A stretch of DNA of 64,000 nucleotides from Mesorhizobium loti (GCF_003148495.1 NZ_QGGH01000001.1:1570347-1634346); one strand, 5' to 3'; shown: positions 45,030-54,947, numbered from the stretch's first letter. Notes: generated by a model not told the origin, from the sequence alone. Numbers and translations: made by a program.

Positions 45030-45146
45030 TGCCCAAACTGAACATTTCTACTAGCCGCCCTGTTAGGCTTCCCCCCATAAGGTCCACTGGCGCCACTTTC
45101 ATACGCCACGGGCAATCGATCGCGACTGGGGACGGGCTGCGGGTTT

Positions 45147-45884
45147 TCATGCCTGCTGCGTCGGGTAGAGCGTCAGGATGTTGACGTTGACCCTTGGTGG
45201 CTGTGAAACCGCGTAGAGCATCGCAGCGGCGATATCCTCGCTCTCCAGCTGTTCCATGTCGCCCAGTCTTTGCTCTACCGCCAGGCGCACGTCATCGCGC
45301 ATGTTGGCCGTGAACTCGGTTTTGACCGCGCCTGGCTCGATCACGGTGACGCGGATGCCGTTCTTGCCGATTTCGCGGCGCAGCGATTCCGCCATGGCGC
45401 TGGCCGCGTGCTTGGTGCCGGAAGAGACGACCGAAGGGTGGATGTAGCGGCCGGTGCCCGACGAGACGATGACGATATGGCCCGAACCCTGCCGTTTCAT
45501 CGCCGGCAGCGCTGCGTTGATCGTATAGAGCAAACCCAGAATGTTGATGTCGACCATCGCCCGGTATTCGCTGGTGGTGGTGTTCTGGAAGGGGGCCGCG
45601 ACGCCGACGCCGGCGACATTGAACAGCATGTCCAGTCGGCCATAGCTTTCCAGCACGCGACTGACCATCGCGGTTGCCTGCTCCTCGTCGGCGATGTCGG
45701 CCCCGATCGCGAGCGCCTCGCCGCCGACGTCGCGGATGCGCTTGGCCAGATCGTCAAGCCGCTGCCGGCGCCGCGCCGCAATGGCAACGACCGCGCCTTG
45801 CGCTGCAAGCGCAAGTGCTGTTGCCATCCCGATGCCGGAGGAGGCGCCGGTCACCAAGGCGATTTTTCCGTTGAGTTTCCACAT
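45147..45884 (-). CDS. Short-chain dehydrogenase/reductase lacking the catalytic tyrosine
   Basis: The 245-residue protein has the SDR cofactor motif TGASSGIG (residues 12-19), NVAG at 89-92, the structural Asn in DINILG, Ser141/142 and Lys158. The residue four before the lysine, normally Tyr (YxxxK), is Ser154 in SSGTK. Without this acid/base it is either inactive as a classical SDR or uses another residue, perhaps Tyr147. It is divergent from the LysR gene at 46030, its likely regulator. Confidence 0.88.
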   Translation of the reverse strand: MWKLNGKIALVTGASSGIGMATALALAAQGAVVAIAARRRQRLDDLAKRIRDVGGEALAIGADIADEEQATAMVSRVLESYGRLDMLFNVAGVGVAAPFQNTTTSEYRAMVDINILGLLYTINAALPAMKRQGSGHIVIVSSGTGRYIHPSVVSSGTKHAASAMAESLRREIGKNGIRVTVIEPGAVKTEFTANMRDDVRLAVEQRLGDMEQLESEDIAAAMLYAVSQPPRVNVNILTLYPTQQA

Positions 45885-46029
45885 GTTCGTCGCTCCTGCT
45901 CAGAGGGAGATTCAGATGAGCTCGATGCCGATGATCGGCGACGTTCGAGACATGTCCTCAAGCTAGGCAGCAGACCCCCTACGGAAAATGCGATAGAATT
46001 CCATCATACTCATTGGAGAATATGGCATA

Positions 46030-46947
46030 ATGCGCGGAAGTGACTATGCGGAGCTGAAGGCCTTTGCCACTGTCGTCGCGCATGGCAATTTTGCTCGTGC
46101 CGCGGACGATCTCCGGATTTCGGCATCGACGCTCAGCCAGATGATCCGCCAGCTCGAAGCGCGGCTTGGCTTGCGCCTGCTCAACCGCACGACCCGCAGT
46201 CTCTCGCTGACCGAAGCCGGCGCGCGCCTGCACGCGCGCTTCGCGCCGGCCATGGCCGAGATGGAGGCGGCGCTCGGCGATGCCGCCGCCTTGCGTGACA
46301 CGCCGGCCGGCATCTTGCGCGTCCATATGCCTAGCGTCGCTGCCGCCACCTATCTGGAGCCGGTGCTCGGTCGTTTTTATCAGACATGGCCGGACATCGT
46401 GCTCGATGTTACGATCGACGATGCCGCCATCGATAGTGTCGAGGCCGGCTATGATGTCAGCGCCAGGCTTGGCGAATTTCTCGAAGCCGATATGGTTGCG
46501 GTGCCGCTTGGCGGCGCGCAGCGCCAACTCGCCGTGGCCTCGCCGGACTACATCGCCCGTCACGGATCACCGTCAGCACCCGCGGATCTGCTCCAGCACC
46601 GCTGTATCAACTGGCGCCGGCCGGGCAGCGCCGGCCTTTACACATGGGAATTCGCCAGGGGTGGCCAATGGTTCTCGGTCGCGGTCGATGGTCCGCTGGT
46701 CGTCTCCAGCCGCGACATGGCCGTTGCCGCCGCGGTGCAGGGCGTCGGCATCGCCTTCTGGGCGGAAGAGCTGGTGCGTCCGCTGATCGACGCCGGCAAA
46801 CTGGTCTCGCTGCTGGATGAGTGGTGCGCGACTTTTCCGGGCTGGTTCCTCAGCTACCAGAAGCAGCGCCATACGCCGCCGACCGTGCGCGCCTTCGTCG
46901 ATTTCCTGCGGCATGCGCATGCCGGCCAAACACGGTCAGGTGGTTGA
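46030..46947 (+). CDS. LysR family transcriptional regulator
   Basis: The 305-residue protein has the LysR helix-turn-helix (LKAFATVVAHGNFARAADDLRISASTLSQMIRQLEARLGLRLLNRTTRSLSLTEAG) and an effector domain of the AaeR/YafC-like group. It is divergent from the SDR gene with a 145-base gap. The region 46948-47113 that follows contains no gene I can support. Confidence 0.92.
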   Translation: MRGSDYAELKAFATVVAHGNFARAADDLRISASTLSQMIRQLEARLGLRLLNRTTRSLSLTEAGARLHARFAPAMAEMEAALGDAAALRDTPAGILRVHMPSVAAATYLEPVLGRFYQTWPDIVLDVTIDDAAIDSVEAGYDVSARLGEFLEADMVAVPLGGAQRQLAVASPDYIARHGSPSAPADLLQHRCINWRRPGSAGLYTWEFARGGQWFSVAVDGPLVVSSRDMAVAAAVQGVGIAFWAEELVRPLIDAGKLVSLLDEWCATFPGWFLSYQKQRHTPPTVRAFVDFLRHAHAGQTRSGG

Positions 46948-47113
46948 CGGCGTGCACGAAGGTGATTGCATCGCGACTGTGGAGAACCGCTCGCGGCAGC
47001 GAGGGTGCCCGATAATCCCGCTCAGGCAGCACCATGTCTGGCGCAATGCTTTTGGCGCAGTGCGCTGAAAAAACGGCTTTCACTTCAGCTCGAATGGTGC
47101 TTTAACCCGCGCA

Positions 47114-47204
47114 TCCACAGGGGTGCTCCGTACGGTCGGGGCTGAGACGGGGGCGGCAAGCCCACAGACCCTAGAAGCTGATCTGGGTAATACCAGCGGA
47201 GCGA
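47114..47204 (+). promoter_or_regulatory. TPP riboswitch (THI element)
   Basis: The conserved THI-box segments occur in order: ACAGGGGTGCTC, GGGGCTGAGACGGG, AGACCCTAGAAGCTGATCTG and GGGTAATACCAGCGGAG. They end eight bases before the YkoF gene start. Thiamine pyrophosphate binding would shut off expression of the pyrimidine importer operon, probably by covering the ribosome site, since no terminator stem is evident. Confidence 0.93.
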
Positions 47205-47212
47205 GGCGGGCG

Positions 47213-47821
47213 ATGTTTTCAGGCGCACAGATTTCCCTATATCCCATGGCCGACGATTTCGTCGGCGTCATCCTTGGCGCGCTTGGCGCGCTCGATCCCT
47301 GGCGTGACAAGCTCAGGATCGAGACCGACGACATCTCGACCTTGCTGGTCGGGCCGCCCGAAGTGCTGTTTCCAGCCATGCGCGACCTCTTCGTGGCGGC
47401 GGCGCGCAGCGGCAAACATTGTGTGTTGTCGGCCACCATCTCGCGCGGCTGCCCTGGCGAGCCGGATGATCCGATCTGCCGCTCCGATGCACTTGGCGGG
47501 CCTGTCGGGCCACTCGGTCCGCGCAAGGATGCGGCCATCGCGGCGGTGCACAATGCAGCTGCCACCGGCCAGCCGGCGGCAGCGCAGTTCTCGCTCTATG
47601 TGATGGGCACCGACGACCACATGGACGAGATCTACGGCTGCATCGACTTTCTCAAGCAGTCCGGCGTCTATGAACGTTCCAAGCATTTCTGCACGAAATT
47701 GCGCGGTGATGCCGGCGCGATCTTTTCGGCGCTGGACGAGGCTTTCTGCCGCTTCGGACCAGGCGCCGGCCACGTAACCCTCGACGTCACGGTCTCGGCC
47801 AACAGCCCGTCGGCTGTCTGA
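47213..47821 (+). CDS. ykoF: YkoF-like thiamine/hydroxymethylpyrimidine-binding protein
   Basis: The 202-residue protein has two related halves (GAQISLYPMADDFVGVILGAL and AAQFSLYVMGTDDHMDEIYGCIDFL), the duplicated ferredoxin-like domain of YkoF. Bacillus YkoF binds thiamine or its pyrimidine part. It starts at ATG 47213, just after the TPP riboswitch, and leads the operon with the ThiXZY importer. Confidence 0.9.
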   Translation: MFSGAQISLYPMADDFVGVILGALGALDPWRDKLRIETDDISTLLVGPPEVLFPAMRDLFVAAARSGKHCVLSATISRGCPGEPDDPICRSDALGGPVGPLGPRKDAAIAAVHNAAATGQPAAAQFSLYVMGTDDHMDEIYGCIDFLKQSGVYERSKHFCTKLRGDAGAIFSALDEAFCRFGPGAGHVTLDVTVSANSPSAV

Positions 47822-47862
47822 AGCTGCCGCCGCCTCCGCGCGGCCGTCAAAGGTTATCTCCA

Positions 47863-48678
47863 GTGGCCTCATCATCCGTCGCTTCGCGCCCGATCGCGAG
47901 CCTTCTTGTCAAGGCGGGACCGGCCATTATCTCGGTCGGGCTGCTCCTGCTGGCATGGGAGCTTTATGCCAGCTATTCCGGCATCAAGCCGACGATACTA
48001 CCGGCGCCGTCGCGTGTCTTCGAGCAAGCGATGCTCAATCGCGAGGCGCTGGTCGACAACGCCATTCCGACCATCCGCGCCACGCTGCTTGGCTTTGCCT
48101 GCTCGCTCAGCGCCGCCTTTGCGCTGTCGATGCTGGTCGACTTCTTCCAGCCGCTGCGGCGTGCGCTGTTTCCCGTCTTCATTGTCAGCCAGACCTTGCC
48201 GCTGGTGGCGATTGCGCCGCTGGTGGTGCTGTGGTTCGGCTTCGGACTGGCGCCCAAGATCATGCTGGTGGCGCTGGTCACCTTCTTTCCGATGCTGGTG
48301 GCATTGGTCGAGGGCTATGAGGCGACCGAGGCCGAGGTCGGGCAAATGCTGCGCGCGATGGGGGCAGGGCGCTGGCGCATCTTCGTGCTGGCGCGGCTGC
48401 CTTCGGCGCTGCCCTATTTCTTCGCTGGCCTGAGAATCTCCATCACCTATGCGGTGGTCGGCGCCATCTTCGCCGAATATGCCGGCGCCGCGAAGGGGTT
48501 GGGCATCTACATGCTCAACGCCAAGAACAATTTTCGCCCCGACCTGGTGCTGGCCGCCGTCGGTGTCAGCGCCGCGCTGACACTTGTCCTGTTCGGGTTG
48601 ACTGTGCTGCTGCAGCGCCTGGCCATGCCCTGGGAGCGCGCCGGCAAGGAAACCGCAGGGAAGAGGCCGTGGCGATGA
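47863..48678 (+). CDS. thiX: ThiX-type ABC transporter permease for thiamine pyrimidine precursor
   Basis: The 271-residue protein has about six membrane helices and the ABC-interaction loop EGYEATEAEVGQMLRAMGAGRWRIFVLARLPSALP of SsuC/TauC/ThiX permeases. In the TPP-controlled operon it forms the membrane channel of a formylaminopyrimidine/HMP importer. It overlaps thiZ by four bases. Confidence 0.9.
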   Translation: MASSSVASRPIASLLVKAGPAIISVGLLLLAWELYASYSGIKPTILPAPSRVFEQAMLNREALVDNAIPTIRATLLGFACSLSAAFALSMLVDFFQPLRRALFPVFIVSQTLPLVAIAPLVVLWFGFGLAPKIMLVALVTFFPMLVALVEGYEATEAEVGQMLRAMGAGRWRIFVLARLPSALPYFFAGLRISITYAVVGAIFAEYAGAAKGLGIYMLNAKNNFRPDLVLAAVGVSAALTLVLFGLTVLLQRLAMPWERAGKETAGKRPWR

Positions 48679-49442
48679 GCCGGCTCGAGCTGCGGCATGT
48701 GCGCAAAGCGTTCGGCGGGCTCGACGTGCTGGCCGATATCTCGCTGAGTGTCGGCGCTGGTGAATTCGTCTCGATCCTTGGGCCCTCGGGCGCCGGCAAG
48801 TCGACGCTGTTCCAGCTTCTGACCGGCGCCGAGCATGGCGAGGGCGAGATGTTGTTCGACGGCGCGCGCCTCGACGATCACGGCAGGCACTTCGCCTTCA
48901 TGCCGCAACGCGACGCGCTGATGCCTTGGCGACGCATCCTCGACAACGCGACGCTCGGGCTCGAAGTGCAAGGCATCAGGCGCAAGGCGGCGCGGGCGCG
49001 CGTCGCGCCGCTGTTTGCCGAGTTCGGGCTTGCCGGCTTCGAGCGGCATTTTCCCGCGCAGCTCTCGGGCGGCATGCGCCAGCGCGCGGCGCTTTTGCGC
49101 ACCGTGGTGCAGGAGCGTGACATGCTGCTGCTCGACGAGCCGTTCGGTGCGCTTGATGCACTGACCCGCACCGCCATGCAGCGCTGGCTCGAACAGATGT
49201 GGCGGCACCACCGCTGGACGGCGCTGCTGATCACTCACGACGTACGCGAAGCCGTGTTCCTCTCCGACCGGATCTATGTACTGTCGGCGCGCCCGGCCCG
49301 CATCGTGCGTGAAATCGAGGTGCCGCTGCCGCGCCCGCGCAGCCTTGGCGGCGATGCCGCGCGCCAGGCAAGTGCGCTCGAGGCCGAGATCCTCGACATC
49401 ATCCTCAACCCCAACCCATCCAAAGGACACGACCATGACTGA
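48675..49442 (+). CDS. thiZ: ThiZ-type ABC transporter ATPase
   Basis: The 255-residue ATPase has Walker A GPSGAGKST, Q-loop PQRDALMPWRRILDN, signature LSGGMRQRAALLRTV and Walker B MLLLDEPFGALDALT. ATG 48675 is preferred over GTG 48669 because AAGAGG lies eight bases upstream. It overlaps both neighbours. It powers uptake of the thiamine pyrimidine precursor. Confidence 0.9.
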   Translation: MSRLELRHVRKAFGGLDVLADISLSVGAGEFVSILGPSGAGKSTLFQLLTGAEHGEGEMLFDGARLDDHGRHFAFMPQRDALMPWRRILDNATLGLEVQGIRRKAARARVAPLFAEFGLAGFERHFPAQLSGGMRQRAALLRTVVQERDMLLLDEPFGALDALTRTAMQRWLEQMWRHHRWTALLITHDVREAVFLSDRIYVLSARPARIVREIEVPLPRPRSLGGDAARQASALEAEILDIILNPNPSKGHDHD

Positions 49443-50457
49443 CTTGACGCGCCGGCAGGCCTTGTTGCTGACCCTTGCCACCGGCCTTCCGCTCGTTACC
49501 GGATCGGGGCGAGCCCAAGCACAATCGGCTGCACAAAAGGTCACCGTCGCCCTCGACTGGACGGTCAACACCAACCACATCGGACTGTTCGTCGCCCGCG
49601 ACAAGGGCTTTTATCGCGAGGCCGGACTCGAGGTCGAGATCCTGCCCTACAGCGATACCGGTGCGGGCACGCTGGTCGCAAACCGCGTCGCCGATTTCGG
49701 TATCAACGGCACCATCAGCCTGTTCACCCAGAAGACCGCCGGGGCGGACCTGAAGGGCGTCTATGCGGTGGTGCAATCCGAAACCGGTCGCGTGGTGTTC
49801 AATGAGGCACGCAGCGAAATCAAAAGCCCGAGGAACCTCGACGGCTTGACCTATGGCGGCTTCGGCAGTGCCTGGGAAAACGCATTGATATCGACCATCA
49901 TCCGCCATGATGGCGGCAAGGGCAATTTCGAGACGGTGACGCTCGGCACCTCGGCCTATGAGGCGCTGGCCAATGGTTCGGTCGATTTCACGCTTGAAGT
50001 TTCGACCTGGGAGGGTGTCGAAGCCGAACTCAAGGGCGTCAAGCAGCGCAGCTTCGTCTATGCCGATTACGGCGTGCCTGATGAGCACACGACGCTGATC
50101 TCTTCGAGCGAAGCCTACATCCAGGCAAACCCCAAGCCTGCGTCCGCTTTCGTCCAGGCGACGCGGCGCGGCTACCAGTTCGCTGTCGACCACCCCGAAG
50201 ATGCGGCAGCCCTGCTGATCGCTGCCAACAAGGATGCATTGACCAATCCCGCGCTGATCGAGGCTTCGCTGAAGGCGCTGATCGACGGTCATTATCTACG
50301 CAGCCAAAGCGGCGCCATCGGGACGATGGATCCGGCCAAGATGGAAGCGATCGGCGACTATCTCTTCGCCTCCGGCATATTGCGTGATGCCGACGGCAAA
50401 GTTCTGGCGCAACGCCCTGATTTTGCAAAGTATTTCAGCAATTCAGCTCTGGGGTAA
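49435..50457 (+). CDS. thiY: ThiY-type pyrimidine precursor-binding periplasmic protein
   Basis: The 340-residue protein has a Tat-like signal (LTRRQALLLTLATGLPLVTGSGRAQA) and the NMT1/THI5-like fold: VTVALDWTVNTNHIGLFVARDKGFYREAGLEVEILPYSD, then DFGINGTISLF and GGFGSAWENAL. Family members bind N-formyl-4-amino-5-aminomethyl-2-methylpyrimidine or HMP. It is last in the riboswitch operon. Confidence 0.9.
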   Translation: MTDLTRRQALLLTLATGLPLVTGSGRAQAQSAAQKVTVALDWTVNTNHIGLFVARDKGFYREAGLEVEILPYSDTGAGTLVANRVADFGINGTISLFTQKTAGADLKGVYAVVQSETGRVVFNEARSEIKSPRNLDGLTYGGFGSAWENALISTIIRHDGGKGNFETVTLGTSAYEALANGSVDFTLEVSTWEGVEAELKGVKQRSFVYADYGVPDEHTTLISSSEAYIQANPKPASAFVQATRRGYQFAVDHPEDAAALLIAANKDALTNPALIEASLKALIDGHYLRSQSGAIGTMDPAKMEAIGDYLFASGILRDADGKVLAQRPDFAKYFSNSALG

Positions 50458-50560
50458 GGCGCCAATCGGATTCTCGAGCTTCGAGGAGATGGCTAGCCAG
50501 TCAAAGAGGTTTACGGGGCGCGACAGATCCATGTCAGACGCACGGATCAGCAGATCCCGG

Positions 50561-51340
50561 CTAATTCCGGGCGATCTCATAGAGCAGAGTGGTTTTGATG
50601 TGTCGCCCGGGTTCACCCTGCAGCGACAGGGCGGCTGCGTAGAGTTTTGCTACGGCTGGACAGAGACCTTCGAATTCCCGGCTGACATTGGCAATGGCAG
50701 TTATCTCGGCGGGAGTGCCGCCAGCATTGGTGAAAGCGTCGGCCAGCAGCGACCAGTCTCCGTCGCTGGCAACAGCGGCAGGCAGACTGCCATTCTTCGC
50801 TGCGCCGAAGGCGCGGAACAGGGTGGCGCCGACCTTGTCCATGTCGATCAGGAAATCCTGGTCCTGCGTGCTGAGCGCGCCCGGCCCTTCACGGAGGTAG
50901 TTGTTGCAGATGGTAGCGGTTTCCCGCGCCATGACATGGTTGAGCATATCCAATTGTGCACGTAGCGCCTCGGCGGCTTTGCTGTCCGGAGCCGAGGACA
51001 GCAGGGATGCGTATCGTTGCCTGAGATCGGCGACCGCCATCCTGCTCGTGTTTCGCACCTGATCGACATTTCCAAGCCTGGCCACGGCCGTGATCTTTTC
51101 CACGACGACGTCGTAGTCTTCTGGGAACTCCTGCTTGATTGCCTTGAAGATCTGGCTTCCCTGGCTCTCAATCTGTTCGCTCACCTGAGCCGCGGTCAGC
51201 GTCTGCGGATCGGGGGAACCCGCCACTGTCTGGTAGAGATATTTACCGCCGGCAAAGCCGAACGCCCAGGGCAACACCTTTACCGCAACAAAGGACAAAG
51301 CGGCGACCGCCGCCACGCCCAGGCCTTTCCAACGCGACAT
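50561..51340 (-). CDS. Membrane-anchored helical hypothetical protein
   Basis: The 259-residue protein has an N-terminal helix (GLGVAAVAALSFVAVKVLPWAFGFAGG) and a long, mainly helical remainder without a recognised domain. It starts at ATG 51340 (MSRWKGLGVAA). It lies 24 bases after the TPR protein gene on the same strand, so the two probably form an operon. Both N-termini contain a similar WKG motif. Confidence 0.65.
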   Translation of the reverse strand: MSRWKGLGVAAVAALSFVAVKVLPWAFGFAGGKYLYQTVAGSPDPQTLTAAQVSEQIESQGSQIFKAIKQEFPEDYDVVVEKITAVARLGNVDQVRNTSRMAVADLRQRYASLLSSAPDSKAAEALRAQLDMLNHVMARETATICNNYLREGPGALSTQDQDFLIDMDKVGATLFRAFGAAKNGSLPAAVASDGDWSLLADAFTNAGGTPAEITAIANVSREFEGLCPAVAKLYAAALSLQGEPGRHIKTTLLYEIARN

Positions 51341-51364
51341 CTGGCAGTCTCCCAAACCTTGTCT

Positions 51365-54013
51365 CTATTTCGCCCCGAGGCTCAGCGCTTTCTTGCGGTC
51401 GGCCTCGGCGCGCTTGTGGTTGCCCTTGGCGTCCCACGCCCTGCTCCGCACTTTGTAGGCGACGGCGAAATCCGGTTTGAGCTTTATCGTCTGGCTCAAA
51501 TCGGCGATGGCCCCGTCATAATCCGCCTTGCTGATCCGAATCACGCCCCGGCCCAAATAGGCAAAAAGGTTCTTGCGATCGAGGCTGAGCGCCCTTTCGA
51601 AATCACGCAACGCTGCGGCGTCCTCATGCCTGCCCATCAAGATGAGGCCCCGATCGGCATAGACCCTTGCGTCCTTGGTATTGAGACTGATGGCCTTTCC
51701 GTAGTCAGCAAGCGCCCCATCGTAATCTCTTTGGAAACCGCGGTTCTGGCCACGGTCGTAGTAGGTATCGGCAAAATTCGGATTGAGCGTGATTGCCTGA
51801 CTGTAATCTGCGACGGCATGAGCGTAATCGCTCTTTGCCTCCCGGGCCATTGCTCGGGCCAGATAGGCGTCGTGGAATGCCGGGAAGAGCGCAATCGCCT
51901 TGTCATAAAGCGCTATGGCGCCGTCATAGTCGTCCCTCTCATGCAGCGTCCAGCCCTTGCTGAACGTCTGCGCGGCTGGCGAAGCGCTACTTGGCTTGAT
52001 TGCCTCCTCGCCGGCCTGACCTGCGGCTTCGTCTGACGTCTTGGAGGCGTTCGCTTTCGCCGCCACCGCCACCTTGCGACCTTTGCGGGCGATGGCCAGC
52101 TTTGGATCAAGCTCGAGCGCCTGGTCGTAGTCGGCAATGGCTCGATCGTAGTTGCCCTTGGCGAACCAGGTGCTGCCACGCCCGAAATAAACGGGCACAT
52201 AGCTGCCATCAAGTTCGATCGCGCGATTGTAATCGGCGATGGCGCGATCGAATTGATCCTTCTTGCCCCAGGCAACGGCGCGGCCGAAATAGGCGTCGAA
52301 ATAGGTCGGATAGAGCTCGATCACCTTGCCGTAGTCGTCGATGGCACCATCATAATCGCCCTTCTCGACGCGTGACAGTCCTCGCCCGACATAGGCGGCG
52401 GCCTTCCTTGGATCGAGCGTGATCGAGCGGCTGTACTCGGCGATCGCGCGATCGTATTTGCGCTTCCTGTAGAACGCATCGCCACGATCCATGAAGGCCT
52501 TGAGGTTCTTCGGGTCCGAGCCGACGGCGTCCTGCGTGGCACCACCTTTCTTCAAGGCGGCCACGGCCGCCTTGCGGGCGACCGCGTAGTCCGGATTGCC
52601 CGGATAGAGCCTTATCGCCTGGTCGAAGTCGGCAATGGCGCCGCTATAATCCTTGCTGTCGGCCCGTTCTATGCCGCGCCCGTAATAGCTGGGGGCATCT
52701 TTGGCATCGATCTCGATCGCCGCCGAATAGGCTGTGATCGCGCGCTGGGCGTTGCCCTTCACATGCCAGGCCATGCCTATGCAGAAATAGGCATCCAGCA
52801 CCTTCGGATCGAGTTCGGCGGCCCGGCCGCAATCGGCGAGAGCACCTTCGGCATCCTCGGTCGTGGCCTTGGCCATGCCCCGGCGAACATAGGCAGAGAC
52901 CATATTCGGGAGGAGCTTGATCACCCGGTCATAGTCGCCAATCGCCCGGTCATAGGCGCGCTTGGCGTCCCAGGCTTTGCCGCGGCCGAAATAGGCGAGG
53001 GGACTGTCAGGATCGAGCGCGATCGCCTTGCCATACGCGCCGATTGCCTGGTCATACTTGCCGGCATCCGACAAGCTGTCGCCGTTCTGCACCGCGACGA
53101 GAACGCGCGGGTCGGTCGCCTGAATGAGCTCCGCCATCTTGGCGGTCGAAAGCTTGGCATCGGGCTGGGTATCATTGTCGGCGCCCTGCGGGACCGCAGG
53201 TTCGGCGCCGGGTTGCAGCTCGGCTTTCGCCGCCGCAGCCGCTTTGCGGCTGACGAGATAGTCCGTATTGCCCGGATCGAGCTTGATCGCCTCGTCGAAA
53301 TCGGCAATAGCGCCGTCATAGTCTTTCCTGCCGGCCCGCGCTATGCCGCGCCCGTAATAGCTGGCATCGTCCTTCGGATCGATGCGGATCGCCTCGTCAT
53401 GTTCGGCGACGGCGCGCACTAGGTCGTCCTTCCTGTCCCAGGCGGCGCCGAGGCCGGCATGTGCGTTGCCGTTCTGTGGATCGGCCTCGATCGCTTGTTG
53501 AAAATCGAGAATAGCTGCATCGGTACGGCCTTTGCGCAGGAATGCGGCGCCGCGGCTGGAATAAGCATCGCTGGACCATGGCTCCAGGCTGATGGCGAGG
53601 TTGAAGTCCGCGATAGCGCGGTCGTTGTCTCCCTTGTCGTACCAATCGGCTCCGCGGTTGAAGTATGCCGATGCCTGCTTGGGATCGAGCGCAATCGCCT
53701 CACTGTAGTCCGCGATCGACCGATCGTAGTCCTGCTTGTCGTCCCGGGCGACGCCCCGATGGAAGTAGGCCATGACGCGGATGCGCGGCGGCTGCGTGAT
53801 GTCCTCAGCGATCGGCGTGCAGGCGGCGATGCGCTTGTCCGGCTCGACGTCCTTGCCTATGCAGGTTGCGTAGTCCCTCTCTGTGGCGAGCGCCGGTGCG
53901 TTCAGGGCAAGAATGACAGCAAGCCCAGCCAACAGCCGGCCGGGCGAAACCTTCATCGGCACACGCAATCCAATCACGGCGACGGGCAACCCCGCACCTT
54001 TCCAGCTCGCCAT
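51365..54013 (-). CDS. Large TPR repeat protein, exported or membrane-anchored
   Basis: The 882-residue protein has a hydrophobic export segment (GRLLAGLAVILALNAPALA), a Cys-containing head (DYATCIGKDVEPDKRIAACTPI) and about 20 tetratricopeptide units, for example YDRAIADYDQALELDPKLA, in three blocks. Linkers rich in AAVAAKA or AVAALKK lie between the blocks. TPR solenoids hold protein partners; no enzyme domain is present. The ATG at 54013 has GGGGGGAGG upstream, while a second ATG at 53956 would start directly at the signal peptide. Confidence 0.85.
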   Translation of the reverse strand: MASWKGAGLPVAVIGLRVPMKVSPGRLLAGLAVILALNAPALATERDYATCIGKDVEPDKRIAACTPIAEDITQPPRIRVMAYFHRGVARDDKQDYDRSIADYSEAIALDPKQASAYFNRGADWYDKGDNDRAIADFNLAISLEPWSSDAYSSRGAAFLRKGRTDAAILDFQQAIEADPQNGNAHAGLGAAWDRKDDLVRAVAEHDEAIRIDPKDDASYYGRGIARAGRKDYDGAIADFDEAIKLDPGNTDYLVSRKAAAAAKAELQPGAEPAVPQGADNDTQPDAKLSTAKMAELIQATDPRVLVAVQNGDSLSDAGKYDQAIGAYGKAIALDPDSPLAYFGRGKAWDAKRAYDRAIGDYDRVIKLLPNMVSAYVRRGMAKATTEDAEGALADCGRAAELDPKVLDAYFCIGMAWHVKGNAQRAITAYSAAIEIDAKDAPSYYGRGIERADSKDYSGAIADFDQAIRLYPGNPDYAVARKAAVAALKKGGATQDAVGSDPKNLKAFMDRGDAFYRKRKYDRAIAEYSRSITLDPRKAAAYVGRGLSRVEKGDYDGAIDDYGKVIELYPTYFDAYFGRAVAWGKKDQFDRAIADYNRAIELDGSYVPVYFGRGSTWFAKGNYDRAIADYDQALELDPKLAIARKGRKVAVAAKANASKTSDEAAGQAGEEAIKPSSASPAAQTFSKGWTLHERDDYDGAIALYDKAIALFPAFHDAYLARAMAREAKSDYAHAVADYSQAITLNPNFADTYYDRGQNRGFQRDYDGALADYGKAISLNTKDARVYADRGLILMGRHEDAAALRDFERALSLDRKNLFAYLGRGVIRISKADYDGAIADLSQTIKLKPDFAVAYKVRSRAWDAKGNHKRAEADRKKALSLGAK

Positions 54014-54251
54014 ATCGCTGGTCCTCCCCCCGAAAAACCTTGGTCCGCCTCAGCGGTAATTGATTTATTGTTCTTTATTTGTTCCAAAATGCAAGCATAA
54101 ATTGCAATGATGCCGAAACAATCTGTCGCGCGATGCGGTGGCGGCTCGGATGCCTTCGGTAGCATTGATCCCGTTTTAATGCCGATCTGAGGTTGTTGAT
54201 TAACTGCCCGGCAATGGTTGCATGCAAAGGTCGCCCTGAGGGATCATTGGG

Positions 54252-54947
54252 GTGCCTGCCTTGCTCATATCAAAAAGCGAAACCCTTTCGCGTATCAAAG
54301 ACGACGGGATTTTGTCCGCAGTCCGAAAGCGCGAAATCCTGGTTGATTTGCGGGAAGGCTTCTTTCGGATCTGCGCGCTAGCCTTTGCGGGACTGTTCGT
54401 CTACCGCGGCGTGTACCACCTTATGCTCGACCCGACGCGTATCAATGTGGCGCTGTTGGCGATTTCCGAGATCCTGACCTTTACCTGGCTGCTTCTGTCG
54501 CGGCGGCCGCAGGTTCGCGACTGGAATCCGCTCACGGTGGTGGTCTCGGTGATCGCCAGTTTCGGTGTCGGCTTCATCGATCTGGAGCCGGGCGTGGCTA
54601 TCGTTCCGGTCTATTTCGCGGCGCCTCTGCAGGCCCTGGCGTTGGGGTTTGTGATCTGGGGAAAGATATCGCTGGGCCGTTCGTTCGCCATTCTGCCGGG
54701 CAATCGCGGCGTGATGACCGGCGGCGCCTACCGCCTTGTGCGGCATCCGATCTATGCCGGCTACCTTGCCGGCCATATCCTGTTCCTGCTGTCGGCCTTT
54801 TCCTTCTACAATCTTGCCGTCTACGCCGTGATCACCTTCTTCCAGGTGCATCGCATCCTGCGCGAAGAGGCGCTGCTGGCCGCCACGCCGGAGTACCGGG
54901 ACTATATAAAACGCGTCCACTACAGGCTGTTCTACGGGATCGTCTGA
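54252..54947 (+). CDS. Isoprenylcysteine carboxyl methyltransferase-like (ICMT/PEMT) membrane protein
   Basis: The 231-residue protein has about five membrane helices and the C-terminal methyltransferase signature GAYRLVRHPIYAGYLAGHILFLLS ... ILREEALLAATPEYRDYIKRVHYRL. Bacterial members methylate lipids or small thiols with S-adenosylmethionine. It is a single gene starting at GTG 54252. The bacterial substrate is unknown. Confidence 0.85.
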   Translation: MPALLISKSETLSRIKDDGILSAVRKREILVDLREGFFRICALAFAGLFVYRGVYHLMLDPTRINVALLAISEILTFTWLLLSRRPQVRDWNPLTVVVSVIASFGVGFIDLEPGVAIVPVYFAAPLQALALGFVIWGKISLGRSFAILPGNRGVMTGGAYRLVRHPIYAGYLAGHILFLLSAFSFYNLAVYAVITFFQVHRILREEALLAATPEYRDYIKRVHYRLFYGIV

